A stretch of 64,000 nucleotides of DNA from an uncultured Thalassotalea sp. (GTDB taxonomy: Bacteria; Pseudomonadota; Gammaproteobacteria; Enterobacterales; Alteromonadaceae), in assembly GCA_947502355.1 (NCBI GenBank), contig CANMZP010000018.1, positions 23,203-87,202 of the forward strand. The letters are read 5' to 3'. Shown here piece by piece: positions 46,121-55,491 of the stretch. Within the stretch, counting starts at the first letter, position 1, and each line of letters opens with the position of its first letter. The notes beneath the pieces are model-generated. The model saw only the letters and a list, made by a program, of their open reading frames with translations, did not search any database and was not told the DNA's origin. Position numbers and translations under genes: made by a program.

Positions 46121-47894
46121 ACCTTTGCTCAATAGACTCCTTAGTCAACTAGAATTTATTTACCAAGATATTGAGTTAACGACGTCATTGGACGACATCG
46201 CCGCTCAGTTGTTAAATGAAATGCGACTGACTAACGATATTGAAGCACCGGTACCACATAAAAACCATTGGTCAGAGCAAGATATTATTTTAATTACCTA
46301 TGGTGATAGTATCTTGCCCGAGCAAACCGAACAAATGGCAAGCTCGGCCATTAAAGCATTACAACCCACGCCATTAAAAACGTTAAAACAGTTTATTGAC
46401 GCAAACCTTAGCGAGGTGATTAATTCGGTACATATTTTGCCTTTTTTTCCCTACAGCTCCGACGATGGCTTTTCGGTAATTGATTATTCATCGGTCAATG
46501 AGTCGCTGGGGGATTGGGATGATATTCAACAAATTTCCAAACGTTATAACCTCATGTCCGACTTGGTGATAAATCATTGTTCAAGACGCAGCATGTGGTT
46601 TGAAAACTTTCGCTTAGGGGAAGGTAAAGGGCATGATTTCTTTTTTACGGCTTCGCCGGAAGATGACTTGTCAATGGTCACAAGGCCGCGTATTTCCCCG
46701 TTGTTAAGTGAAGTTCAAACCGAAACGGGCATGCAATATGTGTGGTGCACGTTTAGTCATGATCAGGTGGATTTTGATTTTCGCAACCCCAAGGTGCTAA
46801 TGGCATTTTGTAATATCATTCGTCAATATTTGGATGCAGGGGTTAAAATCTTTCGATTCGATGCCATCGCTTTTTTATGGAAAGTGGTGGGCACAAAATG
46901 CATCAACTTACCGCAAACTCATGAAATGGTTCGTTTATTACGCACCCTTATTGAACATGCCGACCCAACGGCGATTATTATTACCGAAACCAATATTCCA
47001 AACTCGCAAAATTTAACCTACTTTGGTAATGCCAACGAGGCGCATGCGATTTATAACTTTTCACTGCCGCCGCTACTCATTAACACCTTACTCACCGGAA
47101 GTTGCCTGTACTTAAAACGTTGGGTAATGAGCATGCCACCGGCACAAGATGGGACAACCTATTTTAATTTTATTGCCTCTCATGATGGCGTCGGTTTAAG
47201 GCCTGCAGAAGGCTTATTGTCAGAACAAGAAATTAATACCCTAACCGATACCATTCAAGCCTTTGGCGGAAAGGTTTCCTGGCGCGCTACTGAAGACGGC
47301 GATAAAAAAGCGTACGAAATGAATGTGTCGCTTTTTAATGCTTTAAAAGGCACCGTTGAGGGAGAAGACAAATATAATTTAGAACGGTTTATTTGTGCGC
47401 ATGCCATCATGTTTGCCCTTGAAGGGATCCCTGGTATCTACATCCACAGTATGCTGGGTACCTTAAATGATCACAACAAAGTAAAACACACTAAGCAAAA
47501 CCGTTCGATTAATCGTCATCAATGGCAAAATGAGTTGCTAACTCAAGCAATTAACGATCAAAGCAAGCATCACCATAAAGTGTTAGCTGGTTTAAAAGCG
47601 CTGCTGGCGATTCGCATAAAGCAACCGGCATTTCACCCAAATGCGACGCAATTCACCTTACATTTAGGTTTGCAGTTATTTGGTTTTTGGCGACAGAGTA
47701 AAGATCGTAAGCAAAGCATCTTTTGTATTTCCAATATTACCAAGCAAACCCAACGTTTACCGGTTAGTGAATTGAATTTAATTTGTACAGAAGAGTGGTA
47801 TGAATTGATCAGCCAAACAGAAGTGAACGATACGATGCTGAGCATTGAGCTAGCACCATATCAAACGGTTTGGATCTCAAATATTAGGCCCTAA
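46104..47894 (+). CDS. GH13 glucosylglycerate/sucrose phosphorylase-like enzyme
   Basis: A 596-residue GH13 subfamily 18-type phosphorylase. The catalytic residues are visible: nucleophile Asp253 in FRFDAIAF, acid/base Glu295 in ITETNIP and Asp361 in ASHDGVGL. The family splits sucrose or glucosylglycerate with phosphate to glucose 1-phosphate. With a synthase, phosphatase and glycerate kinase in the same operon, glucosylglycerate is the likely substrate. I chose ATG 46104 ([20 protein letters not shown]); an upstream in-frame start at 46041 lies deep in the previous gene. A terminator follows. Confidence 0.88.
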   Translation: MPKHPEPLLNRLLSQLEFIYQDIELTTSLDDIAAQLLNEMRLTNDIEAPVPHKNHWSEQDIILITYGDSILPEQTEQMASSAIKALQPTPLKTLKQFIDANLSEVINSVHILPFFPYSSDDGFSVIDYSSVNESLGDWDDIQQISKRYNLMSDLVINHCSRRSMWFENFRLGEGKGHDFFFTASPEDDLSMVTRPRISPLLSEVQTETGMQYVWCTFSHDQVDFDFRNPKVLMAFCNIIRQYLDAGVKIFRFDAIAFLWKVVGTKCINLPQTHEMVRLLRTLIEHADPTAIIITETNIPNSQNLTYFGNANEAHAIYNFSLPPLLINTLLTGSCLYLKRWVMSMPPAQDGTTYFNFIASHDGVGLRPAEGLLSEQEINTLTDTIQAFGGKVSWRATEDGDKKAYEMNVSLFNALKGTVEGEDKYNLERFICAHAIMFALEGIPGIYIHSMLGTLNDHNKVKHTKQNRSINRHQWQNELLTQAINDQSKHHHKVLAGLKALLAIRIKQPAFHPNATQFTLHLGLQLFGFWRQSKDRKQSIFCISNITKQTQRLPVSELNLICTEEWYELISQTEVNDTMLSIELAPYQTVWISNIRP

Positions 47895-47907
47895 TGGGCA
47901 AAAATGA

Positions 47908-47940
47908 AGAACACCGGGGTAACCCTGTGTTCTAATTTTA
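47908..47940. terminator. bidirectional terminator
   Basis: AGAACAC/GTGTTCT (47908-47914 with 47927-47933) has an inner GGGT/ACCC stem and is followed by AATTTTA. It lies between converging genes. Confidence 0.75.
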
Positions 47941-49212
47941 AAGGGTGTTGCCAAAGCTGTCGTTAAACAGGTTATTGGCCCAATCAAACATTTGTTTATA
48001 ATTATCTTTTGACCAATTCTCGGCTTCACCAATATGCGTTGCTTGCATTTGTTGGGTTATTTGGTCATAGGCATAATTTGCCGATAACCAAGAAGCTTCA
48101 TCAAACGTGATGGGGCTATAACAGGCCGAATTGGTGGTCACATTTTCAATGCGTTCCTGATCATAGTTTGACAGACCCGTAAAGGTTCTAATAATGGCAT
48201 CGGCGCATATTTTCGCTTGGGCATTCGCCATGTGAGCGGATTTGGGTTGGTTGGTGTTTTGCGAGTCGCCAATCACATAAATTCCGGCAAACTCGGCTAA
48301 AGTCGACTCATAGGTTAGCGGATCAACCAATGCCCAATCTCCGAGCCCAGTTAACCCTGCATTTCGTATTATTGGGCTTGCCTGATGTCGAGGGATGACA
48401 TTAATCAAATCACCATTAAAGGTTTGTGAAGCGGTAACCACATTACCGCCAAGTGATTCCACATCTTCAATGATCATATTGGGAATATACTCAATTACAT
48501 CCCCATAAAGTTCATTAAACGCCCGCTCAAAGGTATGACGCTCGGCCTGAATGTTCGCATTTTCATCTAACACAATAACTTTGCCACCACCGTTATCCAG
48601 TCCGTTTCGTTGGAATATATCGGCAACCAAGCACGCTCTTTCATATGGACCCGGAGGACATCGGTAGGGCGCTTTAGGTACCGTCATGATAAAGGTTGCG
48701 CCAGAGCTCAGGGCATTTATTTTATTGGCTAGTAATGTGGTTTGCTCTCCGGCAATCCAGGCATGCGGTGTGATGTCAACGTTAAGGTTGGTAAGGGGTT
48801 TAAAGTCGACGCCGGTGGCAATGATTAATGTGTCGTACACTAGGGTATCACCGCTTTTAAGCACAACATAAGATCCGCCATGGTTAATGGACATCACTTG
48901 ATTTTTAATGACTTCAATGCCCAGTTTATTCAGGCTAGCGTGTTCTAAAGCCAGTTGCCCTAATGAAATACGGCCATTTAAGACCAAATTACTAAGTACA
49001 CAAGAGATATGTGCGTCACTTGGATCGATTAATTGAATATCTAGGGTTTGCTGACTCCACATGCTTAAATAGCGCGCTACCGTGGAGCCGGCAAAACCAC
49101 CACCGATAATAACGACTTTAGGGGGGCTTTGCGCTTTAATGATGCGTGGCGTCGCGGTTAATGCCGCAGCAATGGCAGAAAATTTGAGAAAATCACGTCT
49201 GTTTATGCTCAT
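47938..49212 (-). CDS. flavocytochrome c sulfide dehydrogenase-like flavoprotein
   Basis: A 424-residue FAD protein with an N-terminal Tat signal (RRDFLKFSAIAAA), the dinucleotide fold VVIIGGGFAGSTVARYL and DTLIIATGVDFKPL, and later segments typical of the FccB/sulfide:quinone reductase group (GLTGLGDWALVDPLTYES; IYVIGDSQ). Two conserved cysteines of the FccB redox disulfide may be present (CPPGPYERAC; a later Cys near residue 350). Periplasmic. It overlaps by four bases with the upstream cytochrome gene, its presumed electron acceptor. Sulfide oxidation is inferred from the family. Confidence 0.85.
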   Translation of the reverse strand: MSINRRDFLKFSAIAAALTATPRIIKAQSPPKVVIIGGGFAGSTVARYLSMWSQQTLDIQLIDPSDAHISCVLSNLVLNGRISLGQLALEHASLNKLGIEVIKNQVMSINHGGSYVVLKSGDTLVYDTLIIATGVDFKPLTNLNVDITPHAWIAGEQTTLLANKINALSSGATFIMTVPKAPYRCPPGPYERACLVADIFQRNGLDNGGGKVIVLDENANIQAERHTFERAFNELYGDVIEYIPNMIIEDVESLGGNVVTASQTFNGDLINVIPRHQASPIIRNAGLTGLGDWALVDPLTYESTLAEFAGIYVIGDSQNTNQPKSAHMANAQAKICADAIIRTFTGLSNYDQERIENVTTNSACYSPITFDEASWLSANYAYDQITQQMQATHIGEAENWSKDNYKQMFDWANNLFNDSFGNTL

Positions 49213-49757
49213 TTTCTCATCCTCCTAAATACGGTGAATAGTGCTAAGCCAATGAGAGAAAAGTGCCAAAACGTGCCACTAGAACCGCCTGAATCCGGAT
49301 CATCTGGTTCTATAGGCGGATCGGGCTCTGAAGGTGGATCGGGTACAGGAGGCAAAGGCTCGTCATCATCACCTGAAATCGAATCGAAATAGCGGGCAAT
49401 TCTGTCTATTTGATCATCACTATAGCCCAAAGCTTGGTGATCCATTATTCCTTCAGGGCGGTCTTCGTTGCGCATGTCGGTCAGATCTTCAACCAAGTCT
49501 TTATAGGACTCGTCGGTTAATTTATCAATATCACCAACAGCGTTGCCATTGGTACCATGGCATTGAGCACATTGTGAGGCAAGCATTCTATTTATGGTCA
49601 TATCTTGCGCTAAAGCATGAGCGTTAAAAGCCATGTAAAGACATATGCCAAGACATATGCCAGGAAAAAGACCAAGAAAAATGCCAAGATGAATATTAAA
49701 AGAAAAGTTTCGGCACGCGCAAGTTGGTGTAAGAACACGACACTCTTTAGTGTTCAT
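49209..49757 (-). CDS. c-type cytochrome with GlyGly-CTERM-like tail
   Basis: A 182-residue exported monohaem cytochrome (haem site CAQCH, axial Met likely in the MDHQALGYSDDQ helix). It has a long N-terminal region before the hydrophobic signal (LGIFLGLFPGICLGICLYMAF) and a proline- and acid-rich linker. The C-terminus, a glycine/serine motif, then a membrane helix, then RRMRK, has the layout of a GlyGly-CTERM sorting signal cut by rhombosortase. It is probably the cytochrome partner of the adjacent flavoprotein. The strong AGGAGG site supports the chosen start. Confidence 0.8.
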   Translation of the reverse strand: MNTKECRVLTPTCACRNFSFNIHLGIFLGLFPGICLGICLYMAFNAHALAQDMTINRMLASQCAQCHGTNGNAVGDIDKLTDESYKDLVEDLTDMRNEDRPEGIMDHQALGYSDDQIDRIARYFDSISGDDDEPLPPVPDPPSEPDPPIEPDDPDSGGSSGTFWHFSLIGLALFTVFRRMRK

Positions 49758-50037
49758 ATATCCTCCTAAATACGTTTTAATGCATCCGAAATAGGCTTTG
49801 CATATTCCTTAAGCTTAGCGCAGGAGGTGGAACTGTCAGGGATATCGTTTGAATGCGTCTTTAGAAAAGCTATAAGTTTGTCATAGGTCAAAAAAGCATC
49901 AATTTAAGCGTTGTAAAAAGCATTGGTTACGGACAAAAATTAACCGAAAAACTATACTGGGATCAGATAAATATAAAAAATAATGACATACAACACGCCA
50001 TTAAAATTCTCATGTTTGCCAACCAAAGGTATATTTT
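49758..50037. other. divergent promoter region
   Basis: 280 bases separate the flavocytochrome pair from the oxidoreductase operon. No ORF, palindrome or known operator was recognised; in particular the TGCGACA-N5-TGTCGCA motif is absent. Confidence 0.45.
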
Positions 50038-51660
50038 ATGAGCGAATTTTTAAAGGATCTGACGACTCCTCCCGATTTAACCGTCAAAAAAGGCACTGGT
50101 GCGGTGTTAAGCAAACGGCCTGTCTACGTTAATTCCATCCCACCTTGCAATCATGCCTGTCCCACGGGCAGCAATATTCAAAAATGGTTAGCCCTCGCCC
50201 AAGACAAACAATACGAACAAGCCTTTCAAGAATTAGTCCTTAACAACCCTATGCCCGCCATTCACGGACGCGTGTGTTATCACCCATGCGAGACAGCTTG
50301 TAATCGAGCCGAGGTTGATGAGGCCGTCAGTATTCATGCTGTTGAGCGTTTTATTGGTGATTTAGCCATTACTGAAAATTGGCCAATACGGTTTTCTGCC
50401 AAGCCAACCGGTAAACGTGTATTAATTATTGGTGCTGGGCCTAGTGGGCTTGCAACGGCTTACCATTTAAAACGCTTTGGTCATGAGGTTGAAATTCATG
50501 AAGCCGGACCGTTTGCTGGCGGTATGATGCATTTTGGTATTCCTGCGTATCGACTGCCGCGCGATATATTGCATCATGAAGTGGAACGCATAATCAATAT
50601 GGGCATTAAGTTGGTGCTCAATCATAAAGTTGAAGACATTTTAAAAGAGCAACGCCAGGGGCAATTTGATGCGGTGTTTCTTGCCATTGGTGCGCATATA
50701 GGCAGGGGGATTGATATTGAACAACAAGGTCCTTGTCCGGTAATTGATGCGGTAAGTTATTTAAAAGCCATTGAAACCGATGACAAGGTTGAATTAGGCA
50801 AACGGATTGTGGTCTACGGTGGTGGTAATACGGCACTAGATGCTGCCCGAACAGCTAAGCGCAACGGAGCAGAAGTGACCATTGTCTATCGTCGTGATCG
50901 ACAGAATATGCCAGCCCACGATTTTGAATGCGAAGAAGCCGTTGAAGAGGGGATCAAATTTTTATGGCAGCGAACCATTAATCAAATAGACCACAAAACC
51001 TTCTTGCTAGAAAAAATGCACATCGATGGCAATGGTAGACCACAACCATTAGCTGAATATGAACACCTTGAGGCGGACTCGCTTATTTTGGCTTTAGGTC
51101 AAAACATCGATACCAAGCTCACCCAACAAATTTCAGACGTTGAACACAAAAGCGATGGCACGATTGTGGTTAATGAACAAATGCAGACCCACTACCCTGG
51201 ATTGTTCGCAGGCGGTGATATGGTGCCAAGTGAACGAACCGTTACGGTTGCGGTAGGTCACGGTAAGAAAGCCGCAGCCCATATTAATGCTTACTTAAAT
51301 GAGACGATGTTCTTTAAACCCACAAAAGCGCCAAGGGTGGGTAAAGCGCAATTACATCTTTGGTATAAAACCGTTGCCGATCAAAGTGAACAAATGCAAA
51401 AAAATGCCGCCATTCGTACCTACTCATTTGATGAAGTTACTGACGGCTTAAGTGAGGCGCAAGCCTATTATGAAGCACAGCGGTGTTTTTCTTGTGGTAA
51501 CTGTTTTGAGTGCGATGGCTGCTTAGGGGCATGCCCACAACAAGCGATAAGTAAAGATGCTGAGCAGGGCGGTTATAACGTCGACGTTGATAATTGCACA
51601 GGCTGCGAGGCTTGTTATAACCAATGTCCGTGTCATGCGATTAATATGCTCGAATCCTAA
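50038..51660 (+). CDS. GltD-like iron-sulfur flavoprotein with C-terminal ferredoxin domain
   Basis: A 540-residue oxidoreductase resembling the small subunit of glutamate synthase. The N-terminal cysteine cluster is CNHACPTGSNIQ and CYHPCETAC, the FAD fold is IIGAGPSGLATAYHLKRFG, and the NAD(P)H fold is VYGGGNTALDAARTAKR. A C-terminal pair of 4Fe-4S clusters follows (CFSCGNCFECDGCLGACPQ and CTGCEACYNQCPC). No glutamate synthase large subunit is near. It probably moves electrons between NAD(P)H and ferredoxin/flavodoxin for the adjacent NifJ-type enzyme. Confidence 0.88.
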   Translation: MSEFLKDLTTPPDLTVKKGTGAVLSKRPVYVNSIPPCNHACPTGSNIQKWLALAQDKQYEQAFQELVLNNPMPAIHGRVCYHPCETACNRAEVDEAVSIHAVERFIGDLAITENWPIRFSAKPTGKRVLIIGAGPSGLATAYHLKRFGHEVEIHEAGPFAGGMMHFGIPAYRLPRDILHHEVERIINMGIKLVLNHKVEDILKEQRQGQFDAVFLAIGAHIGRGIDIEQQGPCPVIDAVSYLKAIETDDKVELGKRIVVYGGGNTALDAARTAKRNGAEVTIVYRRDRQNMPAHDFECEEAVEEGIKFLWQRTINQIDHKTFLLEKMHIDGNGRPQPLAEYEHLEADSLILALGQNIDTKLTQQISDVEHKSDGTIVVNEQMQTHYPGLFAGGDMVPSERTVTVAVGHGKKAAAHINAYLNETMFFKPTKAPRVGKAQLHLWYKTVADQSEQMQKNAAIRTYSFDEVTDGLSEAQAYYEAQRCFSCGNCFECDGCLGACPQQAISKDAEQGGYNVDVDNCTGCEACYNQCPCHAINMLES

Positions 51661-51698
51661 AAGCTAAAGCGGGAGGCCAACAGGCCGGGGGAAACACC

Positions 51699-54600
51699 AT
51701 GAGTTTTGAAAACGATAATAAAACCACACAAAAATACACCTGCGATGGCAATGAAGCCGCGGCTCATATTGCGTTTCGAGTAAGCGAAGTATGTGCCATT
51801 TATCCAATTACCCCGTCATCCACCATGGCCGAATTTGCCGACCAATGGGCCAGTGAGGGTAAAACCAATATTTGGGGTAATATTCCGTTGTTGGCCGAAA
51901 TGCAAAGTGAGGGCGGGGCCGCCGGTACCGTGCATGGTGCGCTGCAAAGTGGCGCGTTAACCACCACCTTTACTGCCTCACAAGGTTTAATGTTGATGTT
52001 GCCGAACATGTATAAGATCGCAGGCGAACTTACCCCCGCCGTATTTCATGTTGCCGCGCGTTCATTGGCCGCACAGGGCTTATCTATTTTTGGTGATCAT
52101 CAAGATATCATGGCGGCAAGAGGTACCGGCTTTGCGTTACTCGGGGCATCCTCAGTGCAAGAGGCACACGACATGGCACTTGTTGCGCACAGTGCCACAT
52201 TACATAGTCGTATACCCTTTGTTCATTTTTTTGATGGCTTTAGGACCTCGCATGAAGTCAATAAAATTGCGTTAATTGATGATAACACCATCCGTGAAAT
52301 GATAGACGATGATAAAGTGCGAGCCCATCGCAGCCGAGCATTAAGCCCAGACACCCCCTTTATTCGTGGGACTGCGCAAAACCCAGACGTTTATTTTCAG
52401 GCAAGAGAAACGGTAAATAGCTTTTATAAGCAGACGCCTGACATTGTGCAAAAAGAAATGGATAAGCTGGCACGCCTTACGGGCCGACGCTATAAAACCA
52501 TTGAATATTACGGTCACCCCAAAGCCAAACATATTGTTGTGGCGATGGGCTCTGGGGTTGAGACATTAAAAGAAGTGGCTAGCTATGTAAATAAAAGGGC
52601 TACGTTACACGAAACAGAGGCGGTGGGCGTAGTTCAAATTCGTTTGTACCGACCATTAAAAACCGCGCACTTACTTAACGCGTTGCCTGAAACAACGCAA
52701 ACCATCACCGTACTTGATAGAACCAAAGAGCCAAATGCCAATGCAGAGCCTTTATATCAAGATGTGATCACCGCCTTGCTTGAGCACCCACACCATACTC
52801 ATAAGATGCCTGCCATGCTTTGCGGTCGTTATGGCTTATCCAGTAAAGAATTCACCCCTGCAATGGCCAAAGCGGTGTTTGACAATATGCTAAGCGGCAC
52901 CCTAAAAAATCATTTTACGGTTGGCATTATTGACGATGTTAATTTTACCCATTTGAACTTTGATGCAGACTTTACTCTGCCGAGCGAGGATATTAATGAA
53001 GCCATATTCTTTGGTTTAGGGGCCGATGGTACGGTTGGCGCCAACAAAAATAGCATTAAGATCATAGGCGAAGATCCCAACGTGTATGCCCAGGCGTATT
53101 TTGTTTATGACTCTAAAAAGTCGGGTTCAAGAACCGAGTCCCATTTGCGCTTTGGTCATCAACCCATTAACAGTCCGTATTTAATACAGTCAGCCAATTT
53201 TATTGCTTGTCACCAATCTACCTTTATTGAAAGCATAAATGTGCTAGAAAAAGCGGCCGAAAAGGCAACGTTTTTATTAAACAGCAGCACCAAAGTTGAT
53301 GACATTTGGCACACCTTACCGGAAAAAATGCAGCATATAATTATCAATAAGCAGCTTAAGGTATATGTTATTGACGGCTATAAAGTGGCGAAAGAAAATG
53401 GCATGGGCAATCGCATTAATACCATTATGCAAACCTGTTTTTTTGCTTTGTCTGGGGTGTTAGAAAAAGAGTTAGCGATAGAGAAAATAAAACAAGCCAT
53501 CACTAAGGCATACAGTAAAAAAGGGGAAGAGGTGGTTAAACGAAATTGTTTGGCCGTCGACGATACGCTACAACACTTGTTTGGTGTGCGCGTCCCTGAT
53601 GTGATTGACACTCAAGCAGAGGATAGTCATGCACTAGACAGCAAAGGACTAGGCTTCAGAGCATTAGACGTCAGAGCAATGGACAGCAGAGCACCCGATT
53701 TTGTGCAGCAAGTAACAGCAAAAATGATGGCGGGCAAAGGCGATTTGATCCCGGTTAGTATGCTACCTGCTGATGGCACGTACCCAAGTGGTACAACACA
53801 ATGGGAAAAACGCAATATTGCCCAAAGTATCCCCATTTGGGATGAAAGTGTGTGCATCCAATGTGGTAATTGCTCCATTGTTTGTCCGCATGCGGCCATT
53901 CGTGCCAAGTTCTATCATCAATCCATTTTAGCCGATGCTCCAAATGGTTTTAAATCAACGGGCATTACGGCTAGAGGATTCCCCGATACCCGTTATACGT
54001 TACAAGTTTATCCAGAAGATTGCACTGGCTGTGGTTTATGTGTTGATGCATGTCCGGCCATAAATATGCAAAACAATGATGCTAAAGCTAAAGCACCACT
54101 AAAAGCCATTAACATGCAACCCAAACAGCCGCATTTACAGCAAGAGAAAAAAAGTTTGTCGTTTTTTGAAAAAATCAAATACAACGACCGCTCCAAAGTC
54201 GACTTTTCGCACGTCCGTGGAGTGCAATTTTTACAACCCCTGTTTGAATTCTCCGGTGCCTGCTCGGGATGTGGCGAAACGCCTTATCTTAAATTAATGT
54301 CGCAATTATTTGGTGACCGTTTAATGGTGGCAAATGCTACTGGGTGTTCATCCATTTACGGTGGTAATCTACCGACCACGCCTTGGTCTAAAAATGCGGC
54401 GGGTAGGGGACCGGCTTGGTCGAACTCGCTTTTTGAAGATAACGCAGAATTCGGCTTAGGTTTTCGCTTAGCGGCGATAAAACATCATGAAGTGGCCGTG
54501 CAAATGCTTAAAGCATACGCAGATAACATAGAGCCAGAGTTACTCGAAGGATTGCTAAATGCCGAGCAATTAACCGAAAGCCAAATTCAACGACAAATAC

Positions 54601-55376
54601 ACCGCGTTGATCATTTAAAACGTCAGTTAAAAGATGATGATAATGAGCAAGCAAAACATTTAATGTCAGTAGCGGATCAACTTATAAAACGCTCCATCTG
54701 GATCGTTGGTGGAGATGGTTGGGCTTATGATATTGGCTCCGGCGGTCTCGATCACGTACTTGCCAGTGGTGCCGATGTTAATGTACTGGTTATGGATACC
54801 GAGGTGTATTCAAATACCGGTGGGCAAATGTCAAAATCAACGCCGCTCGGCGCTGTGGCTAAATTTGCCGCTAGTGGTAAGCAAGCTACCAAAAAAGACA
54901 TCGCCATGCAGGCTATTGCGTATAACAATGTGTATGTAGCAAGGGTTGCAATGGGCGGCGATCCGGAACAAACCCTACTTGCGATGCGAGAAGCTGAAGC
55001 TTACAAAGGGCCTTCAATCATTATTGCTTACAGCCACTGTATTGCCCATGGCATCAATATGCAAGATGGCTTAAAACAGCAAAATCTTGCGGTAAAATCA
55101 GGCCATTGGCCACTGTTTCGTTATAACCCTGCATTAAGGGATGTCGCAAAAAATCCATTTTCACTCGATACCACGAGGCCGACGATTTCTTTAGCAGACT
55201 ATCGTAAAAATGAAGCTAGGTTTATCGAATTAGAAAGACTGCATCCAGAATCAGCGAAAGATATTTTAGCGCATGCCCAGCAGGTGGCTAAGCGTAAATG
55301 GCAACTGTATGAGCAATTAGCCAGTCAACCCGATGGCACGGTAGCCCCGCATTTAGAAATGGAAAAACATCACTGA
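51699..55376 (+). CDS. nifJ: pyruvate:flavodoxin (ferredoxin) oxidoreductase
   Basis: A 1225-residue single-chain PFOR that decarboxylates pyruvate to acetyl-CoA, with reduction of flavodoxin or ferredoxin. Domains follow the usual order: YPITPSSTMAE near residue 30; transketolase C-like; gamma domain (FFGLGADGTVGANKNSIKI); two 4Fe-4S clusters (CIQCGNCSIVC at 719 and CTGCGLCVDAC at 775); cysteines for the third cluster (CSGCGETPY); and the TPP site GDGWAYDIGSGGLDH (from 1005) with EVYSNTGGQMSKSTP. An unusual repetitive linker (DSHALDSKGLGFRALDVRA, about 645-665) precedes the ferredoxin domain. The strong GGGGGA site and 38-base gap tie it to the flavoprotein. Confidence 0.95.
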   Translation: MSFENDNKTTQKYTCDGNEAAAHIAFRVSEVCAIYPITPSSTMAEFADQWASEGKTNIWGNIPLLAEMQSEGGAAGTVHGALQSGALTTTFTASQGLMLMLPNMYKIAGELTPAVFHVAARSLAAQGLSIFGDHQDIMAARGTGFALLGASSVQEAHDMALVAHSATLHSRIPFVHFFDGFRTSHEVNKIALIDDNTIREMIDDDKVRAHRSRALSPDTPFIRGTAQNPDVYFQARETVNSFYKQTPDIVQKEMDKLARLTGRRYKTIEYYGHPKAKHIVVAMGSGVETLKEVASYVNKRATLHETEAVGVVQIRLYRPLKTAHLLNALPETTQTITVLDRTKEPNANAEPLYQDVITALLEHPHHTHKMPAMLCGRYGLSSKEFTPAMAKAVFDNMLSGTLKNHFTVGIIDDVNFTHLNFDADFTLPSEDINEAIFFGLGADGTVGANKNSIKIIGEDPNVYAQAYFVYDSKKSGSRTESHLRFGHQPINSPYLIQSANFIACHQSTFIESINVLEKAAEKATFLLNSSTKVDDIWHTLPEKMQHIIINKQLKVYVIDGYKVAKENGMGNRINTIMQTCFFALSGVLEKELAIEKIKQAITKAYSKKGEEVVKRNCLAVDDTLQHLFGVRVPDVIDTQAEDSHALDSKGLGFRALDVRAMDSRAPDFVQQVTAKMMAGKGDLIPVSMLPADGTYPSGTTQWEKRNIAQSIPIWDESVCIQCGNCSIVCPHAAIRAKFYHQSILADAPNGFKSTGITARGFPDTRYTLQVYPEDCTGCGLCVDACPAINMQNNDAKAKAPLKAINMQPKQPHLQQEKKSLSFFEKIKYNDRSKVDFSHVRGVQFLQPLFEFSGACSGCGETPYLKLMSQLFGDRLMVANATGCSSIYGGNLPTTPWSKNAAGRGPAWSNSLFEDNAEFGLGFRLAAIKHHEVAVQMLKAYADNIEPELLEGLLNAEQLTESQIQRQIHRVDHLKRQLKDDDNEQAKHLMSVADQLIKRSIWIVGGDGWAYDIGSGGLDHVLASGADVNVLVMDTEVYSNTGGQMSKSTPLGAVAKFAASGKQATKKDIAMQAIAYNNVYVARVAMGGDPEQTLLAMREAEAYKGPSIIIAYSHCIAHGINMQDGLKQQNLAVKSGHWPLFRYNPALRDVAKNPFSLDTTRPTISLADYRKNEARFIELERLHPESAKDILAHAQQVAKRKWQLYEQLASQPDGTVAPHLEMEKHH

Positions 55377-55427
55377 ATCCATAAGGATATTAAGGAATTA
55401 ATAAAATAAAAATGTTGTAAGAAAGCC

Positions 55428-55452
55428 CTATGCGACACAAATTGTCGCATAG
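55428..55452. promoter_or_regulatory. inverted-repeat operator upstream of the ftsZ-like gene
   Basis: Ten-base perfect arms CTATGCGACA and TGTCGCATAG are separated by CAAAT, ending 39 bases before the ftsZ-like ATG. The core TGCGACA-N5-TGTCGCA recurs upstream of the WYL regulator gene (58425-58447) at nearly the same distance from its start, which is the pattern of a shared repressor or activator site. Confidence 0.85.
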
Positions 55453-55491
55453 AGTCTTTACACTGGTTTAAAAGAATAAACGAGTGTAACT

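Noticed and set aside
53378..54196. Minus-strand ORFs inside nifJ
   Set aside because: They are antisense shadows of a long gene whose sense frame carries all PFOR motifs.
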